Below are positions 28,471-39,422 of a stretch of 64,000 bases of DNA, piece after piece. The DNA lies in the NCBI GenBank assembly GCA_019054805.1, contig JAHQIY010000001.1, forward strand, positions 10,678,501 through 10,742,500, in the 5' to 3' direction. Origin of the DNA: Brachionus manjavacas (Eukaryota; Rotifera; Eurotatoria; Ploima; Brachionidae). Below the pieces are notes generated by a model that worked only from the letters and a program-made list of their open reading frames with translations, did no database searches and had not been told where the DNA came from. A program made the translations under genes and the position numbers. How positions within the stretch are numbered: the first letter of the stretch is position 1; every line of letters begins with the position of its first letter.

Positions 28471-28503
28471 CTGAAAATATTTTATCTATTATAAATATTT
28501 ATT
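28471..28503 (-). promoter_or_regulatory. intercistronic poly(A) signal and possible trans-splice acceptor
   Basis: Within the 70-bp gap between NAA38 and PSMG4 the minus strand has AATAAA (28498-28503), 36 nt after the NAA38 stop, then an A/T-rich tract ending TATTTTCAG (AG at 28472-28471), one base before the PSMG4 ATG. No room exists for a PSMG4 promoter plus 5' exon. This layout resembles intercistronic regions of SL trans-spliced operons. Confidence 0.5.
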
Positions 28504-28539
28504 AATAAAAGAATAAGAAAATTTATATTTAGTCTATAT

Positions 28540-28858
28540 TTAAGAATGAATGGATTCGTCAATAAATAGTTGAACTATGTGCTGACCTGGAATCATCGAT
28601 AAACCTATTGATCTAGGCTCGATTGAATCTTAGATTTAAAAAAAGTTACTAAATTTATATTAAGAAATTTCTTTGATTTAAAAAACCTGATTCGATTGCA
28701 GATTGACTCGTATATTCTTTACATGAACCAAGGACTATATTGGAATCTTTGTCAGTGCATAAAAAAATTCCAATTAATACGCGACCATCGGTTATTTTCA
28801 CTTTCATACTTTTGTTTAAAAAACTTTTAAGCAATTCATTTTGTTTTTGGTCTTCCAT
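28540..28858 (-). CDS. NAA38: LSM-domain protein, NatC auxiliary subunit
   Basis: Two exons: 28858-28687 and 28628-28540 (minus strand), split by a 58-nt GT-AG intron, giving 86 residues. NAA38 (LSMD1) is the LSM-fold auxiliary subunit of the NatC N-terminal acetyltransferase with NAA30 and NAA35. The first exon holds LNKSMKVKITDGRVLIGIFL and CTDKDSNIVLGS, the Sm1-type block of this family (human LNKSMRIRMTDGR and CTDRDCNVILGS). The second holds PRSIGLSMIPGQHIVQLFID, matching the Sm2-type PRVLGLAMVPGHHIV. Without the second exon the protein would read through into a false short tail. It is followed closely by PSMG4. Confidence 0.88.
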
Positions 28859-29523
28859 TTGGTTAGTTTTAATTTTATTATTGAATAAAATTCATTTCAA
28901 TTTTTAGAATCAATTGAAATAATAAACAAAAATTCTCCTTTTTATTTCATAATTAAATTAACAATTTCTTAGGAATTTAAAAAATTCGTTAAAATTTTGT
29001 TTCAAATAATTTGCGCTGCAATTCTTTTGTATTATAATTATTTATTTTGGGATTTTTTGAAATTTTTCGTTGAGGCTGAATTCAGGTGATACATGCATAC
29101 AATTTAAAGAAACCATTTTAGGCCTAGAATGGAAGCTACCAAATTTGCTTTATTGATCACTATTAAAAGTTTTTTATAAAGTTAATTTTTTTTTAGTCTT
29201 CATCTTCTATAAAAACCTCAAATTACCATCAAAATTATTTTTATTTCATGTTCAGTTCGGAGGAAACCTTTTATCCATCAAAAGATGATCCTTGAGGAAA
29301 AAATAAATTACTTATTTAAGAGATATTTCATAATTTTGTGCATTGATGTTCTTTAAAATAACTTCGACTTGTAAATTGTTTTATTTGATTTTTTTGTAAA
29401 ATAAATAGAAGGCAAGATTAGAAAACATTTTTGAAAAGCAAATTTTAAAATTAAATAATTAATAAATTAATAATTAAGTTTAAAAATTCGATCAAATAAT
29501 ATTTTTAAGGAGCTGCGCATCAA
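28859..29523. other. intergenic, no gene seen
   Basis: AT-rich DNA upstream of NAA38 (divergent side). No TATA box or coding frame that I can support; it ends where LINE coding similarity begins. Confidence 0.35.
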
Positions 29524-31220
29524 ACTTTGTCAAGCCTCTGGAACTGAAGACAAGTTTCATGCCTGGTAAATTGCCAGATGAGTGGAAAAAGGAAAATATT
29601 ACTCCTAATTATTATTATTTACGCCAGACTTCATAAAATTACGCCAGACTAGGCGATGTTAAAAATAAAATAAAATTAAATACAAAGGAAAGAAGTTTTG
29701 TACTGTCTGTTTTCGGTAATAAATATTTTCATCATCAAATAAATCAGAATTTGGCATCAAATTTTTACTCAAATTTATCATCAAAATTTAATTTTGTCCA
29801 CCAAAATTAAATTTTTGTCATCAAAGATATTTTTTTAACAACAAATAAAAAATAACTTAACAAAATATTTTTTTTACATCATTTTTTTTTTTTAAATCAA
29901 ATAAAAAAAATTACGCTTCAAAAATAAATAAATAAAGCATTTAATTAAAATTTTACTTCAAAATTAAATTACTTTGAAATCAATCAGCAATACGTTATTT
30001 TTTGTAAAAATTATGGAATTTTACAATGATTTATAAATACTTATACCAGTAGTTTTGTAAGCAAATGATGGTATATTTTATTTTCAATCGACATCTTTCA
30101 ATTCACAATTCAAATTAAATCAAAAGTTTGTTCAAAAAAGCCCAAGATTTGAATATGAAAAAAATTAGATAATATTTCGATGATTTTGTAAATAATGAAA
30201 GCATTTAATACCAGCTGATGTAAATGAAAATAATTGGTTAAAATAATACGAGAATTTTATATTATTGTCCAAGATATTCAAAATGCTAAAAATGCAAACA
30301 TTTTATATTATATTGCTGCTCAGAATAATTTACCAAAATTCTGACAATCCTAGAACACTTGATGTTAGTGAAAAAAGAACTCGTGGTTGACCTAAACTAA
30401 ACTACTCAAAAAAGCTTAATTGAGATTGTTTTTTTTTATATTTTATATTCCACTTGATTTTGGTTATACTAATTATTTTATTTGATGATAAAAAAAAATT
30501 TTTGATGCATACCTTCTATTTAATTAATCTAAATTTTCGTGTTTTTTAATGATGAATTTATTTAAATTGATTCATATATATTTTTTTTTGATGAAATTTT
30601 AATAATTTTGGTGATGAAAATAAAAATATTTTGGTGATAAATTTCATTTTTTTGATGTTAAAATTTTGATGTTATTTTCTCAATTTTTTGATGATAAATT
30701 TTAGATATTTTATGATACAATAAATACCACCCTTTGTTTTCCTTTTTTTAATTTACAATTATGTTTAAAAAATTAAAATATTAAAATAAATTTTTTTTTT
30801 TTTAAATTTTATTCATCCTTTTGAGTTGAACAATCGTATACAAGTAACAACATTTATAAAAAAGGAAAAAATACCGAACCTGAAAACAACAGACCAGTTT
30901 AACTTACATCAGGTACATTTAAGATAATGGGAAAAATTTTCAAGGAACCAATGATGACCTGATTGCGCCTCAGCAACATGGTTTCACAATTCAAAATAAA
31001 ATTTTGAATTGTGAACTATTGCAAGATTTAACTCACTGACAACTGATGGTCCAGAAAGTGCTATACGAGGACACATAAAAAGGTTTAGTAACCAAATTTC
31101 GAAGATTAAGCAACCTGAAAATTTCTTGGCTAATTGTCAAGAATTGGAACGAGTTACCCTCTGAAATTATCAGTTCTCAGTACTTAAACAGCTTACAATG
31201 CCAATTGGAAAGACACCAGG
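29524..31220 (+). pseudogene. LINE reverse transcriptase, split and internally deleted
   Basis: Three blocks in order on the plus strand belong to one LINE ORF2. Block 1 (about 29524-29611) reads LKTSFMPGKLPDEWKKENI then TP. Block 2 (about 30839-30960) resumes with IYKKGKNTEPENNRPV, a stop, then LTSGTFKIMGKIFKE: the standard TPIFKKG / NYRPISLTS motifs. Block 3 (about 31125-31215) is the C-terminal VKNWNELPSEIISS and a LNSFK-like LNSLQ. Blocks 1 and 2 are separated by an inserted element of about 1.2 kb. The catalytic palm (FAKAFD and YADD) that should sit between blocks 2 and 3 is missing. Stops and frameshifts confirm that it is dead. Confidence 0.7.
29612..30838. mobile_element. element inserted in the LINE, with degenerate inverted arms
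   Basis: This interval interrupts the LINE reading frame between the TP and IYKKG residues. Its left part (about 29715-29835) is rich in TCATCAAA words and its right part (about 30590-30735) in TTTGATGA words, i.e. inverted arms of roughly 120-150 bp. A duplicated ATTACGCCAGACT-type word occurs at 29628 and 29638-29650. No transposase is recognisable and exact ends are uncertain, so it looks like a non-autonomous foldback element. Confidence 0.45.
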
Positions 31221-31239
31221 AGAGAAAAAGAATTTTATT

Positions 31240-32410
31240 AAAATTAAAATGACTAAAAGATCATCTATCTTGAAGCTCTTCAACGTCTAATAAAACTGAT
31301 TCAAGTGATGAGGATTTCAAAGGGTATGACAGTGATGTTACTGGTGATTTAGAAGATGAAAATGTTTCTGACTATTTAGAGAATTATAGTGATCATGAGT
31401 GCAATGAAGTAGTTGAGCAATCAAATCTAGACGAAGATAGTGGCCAAATCGCTGAACAAGACCAAAATATTGATAAAACATCTAAACAGTTTTATTTGGG
31501 TTTTATTTGGGTAAAAATGAATGATGGAGATAAAATAAAATTAAGAAAAGGATTTATTTTAATGGAAAAAGTAGTGAACCTAGCTATGCATCTACAAGAA
31601 TTGATTTAAGTACGATCTCAGCTTTTTCAATTCTATTCCACGACAAAATATTGTCTTGGTATTCTTCTTAGAGAAATGTTGTCATTGAAGTATGGTCCGA
31701 GAATAATTGGAAATTTTATATCAAAAATAGATTTTTCCTACTGATTAAGTATCTGAGGTTCGATAACAATTCGACAAGAAGAAAAAGAGTAAATGGGGAT
31801 AATTTTTGTTTTGTCAGAGAGCTTTGGGAAAAATTAATTGAAAACTCAAAAACAAACCTGATCGATTTCTTTCAGTCGATAAGCAATTAATACAATTTAA
31901 ATCTAATTGTTTATTCATTATTAATTCAGTTAATAATGAATAAAATGTTTTATTGCTAATTCAGTTTTTTGCAATAAATGTCTAAAAATCCAGACAAATT
32001 TGAGGTTAAGTTAAGTGGATCGAAATACCTTAAAAAATATTTAGAAAAATTCAGAGTTGTTTAGAAGTCTCAAAATAAAGTCCAAGTCATTTAAAAAAAA
32101 TAAATAAAAAAAAAGTCCGGACTTGGGCATGACTTGACCCTGTGACTTCTAAACAACTCTGGTAAAATTATATGTTAGGAAAGGACCATGAAAAACATTT
32201 AGGTAAACTTTAGGGATAATATGCTGTTAGAAAGCTAATTGAGCCGTATAAAAATATAGGAACGTCTGACAACTTTTTACCTCCTTTCAATTAATGAAAG
32301 ATTTGATTTTTATAAAGACTTCTTTCTTGGGTGCCATTTAAAGAAATAAACCTGAACTTCCAAGCATTGCTATTTCAAAAAAGACATTCATAAAACTTTA
32401 TTTTATGAGA
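31240..32410 (+). pseudogene. piggyBac-like transposase remnant
   Basis: Pieces of a DDE_Tnp_1_7 (piggyBac) transposase appear in order. First comes an acidic N-terminus rich in Asp, Glu and Ser (SDEDFKGYDSDVTGDLEDEN), as in piggyBac proteins. Then FLLIKYLRFDNNSTRRKR plus FCFVRELWEKLIENSKTN (family pattern LRFDD-ST-R, IRELWD), then KLIEPYKNIGTSDNF (family VKPY-NKGRNVTTDNFF), then GAI-stop-RNKPELP (family GTIRKNRPELP). Frames change several times, stops are frequent, and a MITE at 32052-32161 sits inside. The catalytic acidic residues cannot be assembled, so it is inactive. Flanking TTAA ends were not identified. Confidence 0.65.
32052..32161. mobile_element. 110-bp MITE with 18-bp perfect terminal inverted repeats
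   Basis: The ends are CAGAGTTGTTTAGAAGTC and its exact reverse complement. Flanks are GAAAAATT (left) and GTAAAATT (right), 7 of 8 bases identical. A CAGAG terminus and 8-bp duplication fit a hAT-type non-autonomous element. The middle has further inverted words (AAGTCCAAGTC / GACTTG). It lies within the piggyBac-like remnant, so it inserted later. Confidence 0.7.
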
Positions 32411-33693
32411 ACGAAATAGGCAACAATGAAAAAGTTTCACTTGATCACACTAAGATTAAAAATCTTTGAAAGCTTTGATGGAAAATTGTTTAAAATCATT
32501 AAAAAATAATTAAAAAATAATTAAAAACATCCATTTTCAAATAAAAATTTCTTAAATATAAAGTTCAACAAGATCCGAATCTTTTCCATGAAAAAGGTTT
32601 ATGGCTCGAAATTTGAAATTTCAAAACTGGACCGAATTATTCAAGCCCCCTCACGAATCAGAACACAAAAATGTCAGTTTGGAATTAAATGCAAAAAAAT
32701 CAAAAATGCAAAAAATTTTAAGTATTTGAGACCAATAGTTGTTTCTAGTAAAATCCATATCAAAGCCAAAAATGGTCAAGCATGATGAGTTTATGGAGAC
32801 TCAATAAAATTTTCAAATCCATAACCTGCACTAAAGAAAAAGATCAAAATTTTGCTAGAATTTAAAAAAAAGAATAGCGAAAAATGACTCAAGAAATGAA
32901 GTCAAGGGCAATAGCCTGTTAATTAATCTTGAAATTGAATCGTAAAATTATTTCATAGCTTTGCAACAAACTTCAACAGAATTATATTCAACATTAGAAA
33001 CTGCGATAGAAAACAAAACGAACATCTTTTGAAAAAAGTCAAAATGGATAATTTATAATTGATAATTAAAAGACGCATTGCCTGAGAAAGCTTATGGAAA
33101 ACAAAAATGACATAGTTAAACCTAAGCTAATTCACGACTTTTACCTATATAACTAAAAAAAAGCCTATAAAGGACTAAATTTTGCGATAAACGCAGAAAC
33201 ACTACCAAGCATCAATCAGCAAAGCAAAATTTTGGATGTTTGCAGTCCAATTTTCCATTTTGTTTTGTTAGTTTAGATTATATAAAAAAATCAATTCAAT
33301 TTGTGATTTTTTCTATAAAAGATTTCTATTTTTATTTTAATCGGAAAAATTAAATTTATGACTAAAAAAAAATCTGTTTAATGCAAACTGATTTTATCAT
33401 AAATTTGTTTTTGGTTTTTATTTTAACTGTCTACGAGAGCGAAAAAAAATATAAAATAATCGATGATTCAAAAATTAAAAATTAAAAAATTAAGATAAAA
33501 CGCTTTATTTAAAAAATATAAAGACTTGGAAAAATTGAATATTATTCTTTAGAGATTCCATTTTTAAAGTTGAAAAATCAAATTACCAAAAAAACAAAAG
33601 AAAAATTAAAAGACTGTGGGAAAATGCATTGAATTTTTGGCCAAAAATAATTCAGCCAATGTCAAAGCCAAAAAAATAAAAATCTAAATTTGA
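32411..33693. other. transposon-derived spacer, no gene supported
   Basis: The first part probably continues the decayed piggyBac-like element. A 65-codon plus-strand frame at 32588-32785 (Lys-rich, no family resemblance) is open but not convincing. The end adjoins the 3' end of the tyrosine aminotransferase gene. Confidence 0.35.
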
Positions 33694-35443
33694 TCACTTT
33701 TTATCACAGGGTTTATAATGAGCCAAGACAAACTCCTCAATTCGCTCACATGCTTCAACAATCTTTTCTTTCTTCATCGTAATTACTATACGAATATAGT
33801 TGGGACATTCGAATATCTAAAAAAAAAATTCCTTTTAAGCAAAATTCGTTCAAATCTCTGACTTACATTTGCCGGAAGACAAAAAACAGATTTTTCTCTT
33901 ATCAACATTTGAACAAACTCTAAATCCGTGGGGATATCCGGAAAACATTTGAGGTCCAGACCGACCATCATATACATGGCACCAGAAGGCTTTCTCGGGA
34001 TTAGTCCAGGCAATTTTTTTATTCTTTCATAGACAATCTCAGCATTGATCTTAAAAAAAAATTAAAAATTTCAAATAAAACTTAATTAAACAACAAATAC
34101 CGATAATATCTGCATTACACTGTCAAAGTAAGACTGGGGGGTTTTTTCCAATATCTCAACCACAGCTGCTTGAGCCAAACTATTCGGTCCAAGTATTCTG
34201 GTAGTTAAATCATTAAAACCAGCCCGGACTCCTAATAGCAAAAATTTAATCAAAACTTCACTTTACTTTTACTAAAATTACTTGCAAGATAATTCTTTGG
34301 ATCATGAATAGCGATCCATCCAAACCTCCATCCTGGCAAAATAAAGCGCTTGGAAAGAGCATTGCAGGACAATATGGGAACGCGTTTAGTCAACTCTGAC
34401 ATGTAGTAGAATTCATTGCCCGGAAATACCATGTCTCCATAGACTTCATCGGCTATTATCGGAAGTTTGTACCGCTCGGCAAGATCAATAATATCCAACA
34501 AATGCTCTCTGGAGTACACGCTACCACATGGATTGGATGGATTGTTGACAATAATGGCCTTTGTTCTCTCATCAATCAAACTTTCCAATTCTTCCAAATC
34601 AACTTCCCAATTAAATTCCTCCTTTTAAAATTGTAATCTCTCAGTAAAGTTCTAAAATAAATTTCAAGAAAATCGAACAGCTTACAAGTAAACTATAATA
34701 TTTAACATTAATACCAAGGGTTCCCGCGAGGGTCTTGTAAATTGAAAAGCCCGGCTTTGGAATGACAATGTTGTCACCGCGGTTTGCCAGAACTGTAATG
34801 CACAAGTCAATAGCCTGAGAACATCCATTAGTTAATAAAATATCAGTGAATTTGTAAATCAAATTATCTGGTCGAGAGTAATACTTAGCCACGGCCTGTC
34901 TGGCGGCCTCGGTTCCGTAAGACGGCGTGTAGCCATCGAATTTTTTGTCATTGATGCAAGCCTGGATTGCGGCGATGACCGAATCGGGCTTGCCGATCTC
35001 GCTGAATACCGTCGGATCTCCGATAGACAGCGCGATCATTTGGTAGTTCGGATTGGGCTCTATTTTCATCTGTTCGATGAGTTTGCGCACAGGGTTGCAT
35101 GTTGACTTGGCAAAGTCCGACACCTCCACATTCCAATCCGAGTCATTTTCACATTTTTCACTTAGAGTATACTTTTTTTGATTGTAAGAATTATATTTAA
35201 GCATGTTTACATGTTTATCCGATTTGAGAAATTCATTTGGTTTACCTTATAGAAAAATGATAGAGAAGAGAATTTTTTTTTTAGAGCGGCTTAGATGCCA
35301 AAAGAATTGGACTTGCTTGTTGGATTTTTTTTTTTTTATCATGCTTTGGAATAATATCAAAATCGCTTACTGAGCTCCTTTGAGTTATTGTTGGCGTCAA
35401 CAACAGGAACTGCGTTGGTCATAGCTTGGCGAATTTGGCTCAT
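33694..35443 (-). CDS. TAT: tyrosine aminotransferase
   Basis: Transfers the amino group of L-tyrosine to 2-oxoglutarate (PLP enzyme, first step of tyrosine breakdown, cytosol). Exons, minus strand: 35443-35371, 35245-34686, 34621-34282, 34231-34101, 34049-33867, 33816-33694. All are GT-AG and in phase, giving 469 residues against about 454 in human. Visible: WNVEVSDFAKSTCNPVRKL, the NNPSNPCGSVYS block, ADEVYGDM (PLP-ring Asp about 269), LSCNALSKRFILPGWRFGW with the PLP Lys at about 302, PSGAMYMMVGLDL, and the C-terminal FECPNYIRIVIT. The first exon (MSQIRQAMTNAV) is supported by splice phase only; its ATG is 10 bases after a CCTTTTCAG acceptor-like site, so the mRNA may be trans-spliced or have a 5' UTR intron. 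An ATG at 35204 would give a shorter form. Confidence 0.9.
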
Positions 35444-37886
35444 TTTCGTACACTGAAAAGGTGAATTGAGTGCAAGAGTTGACAATGGGCGCTGAATTTT
35501 AGTTACTTGAACAAAAATTGCTCTAGAGATTCTAGAATTTATTTTTATCTAAAGAATAAGCTGATCCTTTAAAATTGTGGAACATTTTAACCAATTTAAA
35601 TTCGTAGAAAAATAAAAAGCATTTTATAGAAAAATTCAGGTAAAAAGCTATTGCGATTCTGTTTTCAGACTAGCATTTCTAATGCAGCCAACACACGCAC
35701 ACACACACACACCCTTTTAAGCTTTTCTAAAATGAATGCCGTATATTTTTCTCAATTGAAAATTATTCAAAAAGTTAGTTTTTTTAAATTTATTAAAAAG
35801 AAAAAAAACCGAGTTTAAAAATGATGCAATTTATATGCTTGTGAGCAGCTCTCGTGCTTAGATTCTTGTGTTCAGTATAGTTGCCAGTCTTCGAAAACTT
35901 TAAAAACTTTACTAAAATTGATGCTTGTTTAAATTATTATAATGAAAATATTTGATAGTATTCCTAAGCTTTTGCAATTGTTACCTTGCTTTTGAGTAAC
36001 ATTTTTAAAATTTCTTTCTATCCATAGATAAAAATAATTGTGCTTGTTAATTTTAGATACTTCTGGCCAGAATCTTCTGAATAAATAGCTAAAAATATCT
36101 TATTTATTTTAACTAGAATGTTCTTACACTTAATGAACGAATGACTTATGAATGAACTATTTCAATAATAGCTTATTTTGATTGTAAACTAAAATGGCTG
36201 ATTCGTAAGATCAACAATTTACAACAAAAAAAAATATATATTTATAATATCATTAGTTAAAAAAATTAAATTCTCTTTTAAAATTTTTAATTTAAATCGT
36301 ATGATTTTTTGTGCGTCTAGAATAACATCATGCTGGGTGTATTAAGCTGGCAAGCCTTTACTTACAGAAATTGAATTTAAAATTTTTTTGAAAATACTTT
36401 ATTGTTATTTTGTAAAGGTAAGTAGAGAAACATATTTTAGTTATAATTGTTTCTTGAGGCTCAATAATTAAAAACTGAAAATTTAATTTATTTAAATCTT
36501 CTGCGTCTAAATAATGTTAAGATTTGTTTATAAATTAGTTATGAAGTCTATTGTTATCAAACTACGATTTGTTTTTGATAAGTTGTCTGTGTTTCATGAG
36601 AAAAATTTGATCCAGGTAGGTTTGCTTCAAGTCTGATGCGAGAGTTCCAAACAAATGTTATCCATAATCAAAACAAGCTTGATGCATTTTTGAGTTGATA
36701 ATACATTGCGTTCAATTTTAGTTTAATTTTTCCTTAGTAAGATCCAAAAAGAAAAAAACTTATATTTATACTTGAATTTGGATTTTTTTTTAATTTTTAA
36801 TTGTTGGTTTTATCAAAGTGATTTAAAAAAACAAATTTTTTAGAAGATATTACTGCCAAAATTTTTTAATTTAAAATGAGATTTTACATGATAAAAATTA
36901 TTTTCAAACTTATATTTTAGCTATTGTCAATTTAAAGTCACTTGAGAGGCTTGCATAAAATGCCGATAGGCAATTTATCTTTTCGTTTTGAAAAAATTTT
37001 AAAAATTTAATTGCTTTTTTAAGTGAATTAAACGAAAAATATAATACTGACAACTCAATACAATAATATTTGTTTTTACCTTTTCTAAAAAGAAGTGCCC
37101 TTCGGCTTATATTAAATTATTTTCTAATTCATTGATTTTTAATCAAAAGAGTATTTGGCATTTATTGCCTTTAAGTCACAAATATTGTAATTCATTCTTT
37201 TTTAATCACGAAAATCAATCAATTTCAAAAATCAAAAAAATTTTAGTAAATGTTTAATAATCGTCAAGTCAATTTAAAATTCATTTACATAATTTCTTAA
37301 TTCTTAATTAAAAATTCAGGAAAGTAAAAATTTAAGTTCTTAAATAAAATTAATTTTTATTAATTATCAATTACTAATAATTTAATTTAAAACCATCGTT
37401 TTGATACAAGTGCATACTTTTTGTATTTTAGCAATTCATTCAATTTCAATTAAAATTATTTAAATAGTAAATGACAGCATTTTAAAATCAAAATAGAAAA
37501 AAATCTAATTTGAGATCAACTTTTTTGATATGTTAATATTTCTTGTCATTAATTTTAGACATTAATCACATTGCAAAATGTTTTAAATTAAAGCTACCTC
37601 AATTATTTATCCCTTAAGCGACATGAAAATTATCTCTGATGGATAAATTTAAAATTTTCTTTATTTTCTCAGATTTGAAAAAAATTTTCTCTTAAAAATA
37701 AAGGAGTTTTCTTATATATCATATTTTCAATGGAGATGATAGTCTCAAATTATGTTATATACAGTTTTCAGTTTTTCATAATCGATAGCCCATATAGAGT
37801 ACATTGACATATAAGACAATATTTTTTAAATGAAATTTTAGTTAGTCTTTTTTTTTCTTATCGAAGTTAAAGTTAATTCTACTGTG
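35444..37886. other. intergenic, upstream of TAT; contains an AC microsatellite
   Basis: No gene is visible in this AT-rich stretch. It holds the putative TAT 5' region and an (AC)n microsatellite at 35691-35712. It ends at the left target duplication of the hAT-like MITE. Confidence 0.4.
35691..35712. repeat. AC dinucleotide microsatellite
   Basis: Eleven AC-type units with one GC interruption, about 250 bp upstream of the TAT start codon. It is probably length-variable between individuals. Confidence 0.85.
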
Positions 37887-38092
37887 CAGTGGCGGTGCCA
37901 GAAGATAAAATCGTGTGGCATAAATACCTAAAAATGGAACAGACGATGGACACCAAGAAATGGGACATGGGGAGTTGGGTGTGTTAAATTAAATGTAAAA
38001 ACAAATTATTTTTTTTACAAAAAAAAAATTTCTTGAATTTTTAAGTATGGTGACGCCACAGTATTTAAAAAAAAGGTGTGATACCGCTTTTG
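37887..38092. mobile_element. hAT-like MITE with 8-bp target duplication
   Basis: CTACTGTG occurs at 37879-37886 and again at 38093-38100, flanking a 206-bp unit. The left end is CAGTGGCGGTGCCA and the right end reads CAAAAGCGGTATCACA on the other strand (about 11 of 16 matching). An 8-bp duplication and a CAGTGGCG start are typical of hAT elements. No coding capacity. Confidence 0.65.
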
Positions 38093-38100
38093 CTACTGTG

Positions 38101-39383
38101 ATCCTTTTTGATATTATACTTTTCAATCTCTTCGACAATTATGAAATTAGATTCGTTTTTAGCTACCATATCATATTTTAAGATATCTTTACTAACCCAT
38201 TGACTGCCTGGCCTTTATTAGAATGACGCAAAAGACAGACAAAGTGTCAGACAAATAGTAGATAGGTGGTTCTAAAATTTAATGTCGGAGTACATATTGA
38301 TAATCGGAATTAGGAAAAAATTAAAAAATTTCAGATTAAAGTAAATTATAGAAAATTAATTTATTTATGTAACTTTTTTTTTAATGCAAAAAAACAAAAA
38401 CAAGTTCAAATTAAAAAAAATAAATTTTTAAAATTTGTTCAAAAACAATTGATCATTATTTTTAAGTTTACTTTCAATAAATGTCTCTTTTATGCAATCT
38501 TAAATTAAAAAAGAATTTTTTTCAAGAATATTCCATGATCTTATTGTTAATCTGTGTGAATTTTTCTTAATTTTTTAAAAAGTTTATTTAATAATTTCCG
38601 GATCCGAGTAATGAAACTTCTCTTGCCATTGATAAAATTTTTTTTTTATAGAGTTAGAGATAAAATAATTTCAAAAAGAACAAATGACAAATACATTTTA
38701 GAAAAGTTACAAGAAACTTTTTGTGATTCCAAATTTTTATGCGAAAAGCGACACTGAGCGTATTCTCGAATCATTTTTTTCTGGAATTCCAACATAAGTT
38801 CTGTCAAAATTTTCCAATAGTGGTTGGAATAGAAGTTGCCATTCCCATTTCATTGAAATTTTTTTTTCTAGGAATTGACTACAGCTTTTTCAAAATCACT
38901 AACTATGCTTTTCGGATGATTTTTAATGTCTTGAAACAAAACTAAAAAGTTTTAAATATGATTCTTCCTTTTTTTGCGAGAAAAGCATAAGCAAGAGGTA
39001 AGTTGCGATATTTTTTGATATCGTTGTTGTGTTGTTGGCTGCATTAGAATGGTAAAAACTTTAGTAAAAACATGTGGACTAATTTCAAATGTTCAACCGA
39101 CATACTATGTAGACTCAGTATCTAAGATCATTGAATTATTGTTTGTTGACAGGATAATTACTCTATTATCATCTTCACTGTTATCATTGTGTTGTTAGGT
39201 AGTACATGTCTTCATTGCTTCAGATTAGAATGAATCCTTCATTTATTTTGGTCCCAGACATTGTTTAGATTTCTTTGATTGATTGAATTGTCTTCCTTAA
39301 GTTTTGCTGTATTGGGGGAAGGAACATCTATTTATACTAGTAACAGACTCACACATGATTTGGAAATTTTATCTATGTTAGTT
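38101..39383. other. intergenic, no gene seen
   Basis: AT-rich sequence. The segment about 39050-39340 is richer in G/C than its surroundings and may be decayed transposon sequence, but no family is recognisable on either strand. Confidence 0.35.
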
Positions 39384-39422
39384 AACGAAAATTACATAAA
39401 TTTTATCTATGTAATTTTCGTT
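39384..39422. repeat. 15-bp perfect hairpin
   Basis: AACGAAAATTACATA and its exact reverse complement are separated by 9 nt. No poly-U tract or gene ends here to suggest a terminator, so it is most likely a transposon end or a chance foldback. Confidence 0.5.

Noticed and set aside
31240-32410. piggyBac-like remnant as a domesticated host gene
   Set aside because: Many stops and frame changes and an internal MITE; no continuous frame to support host use.
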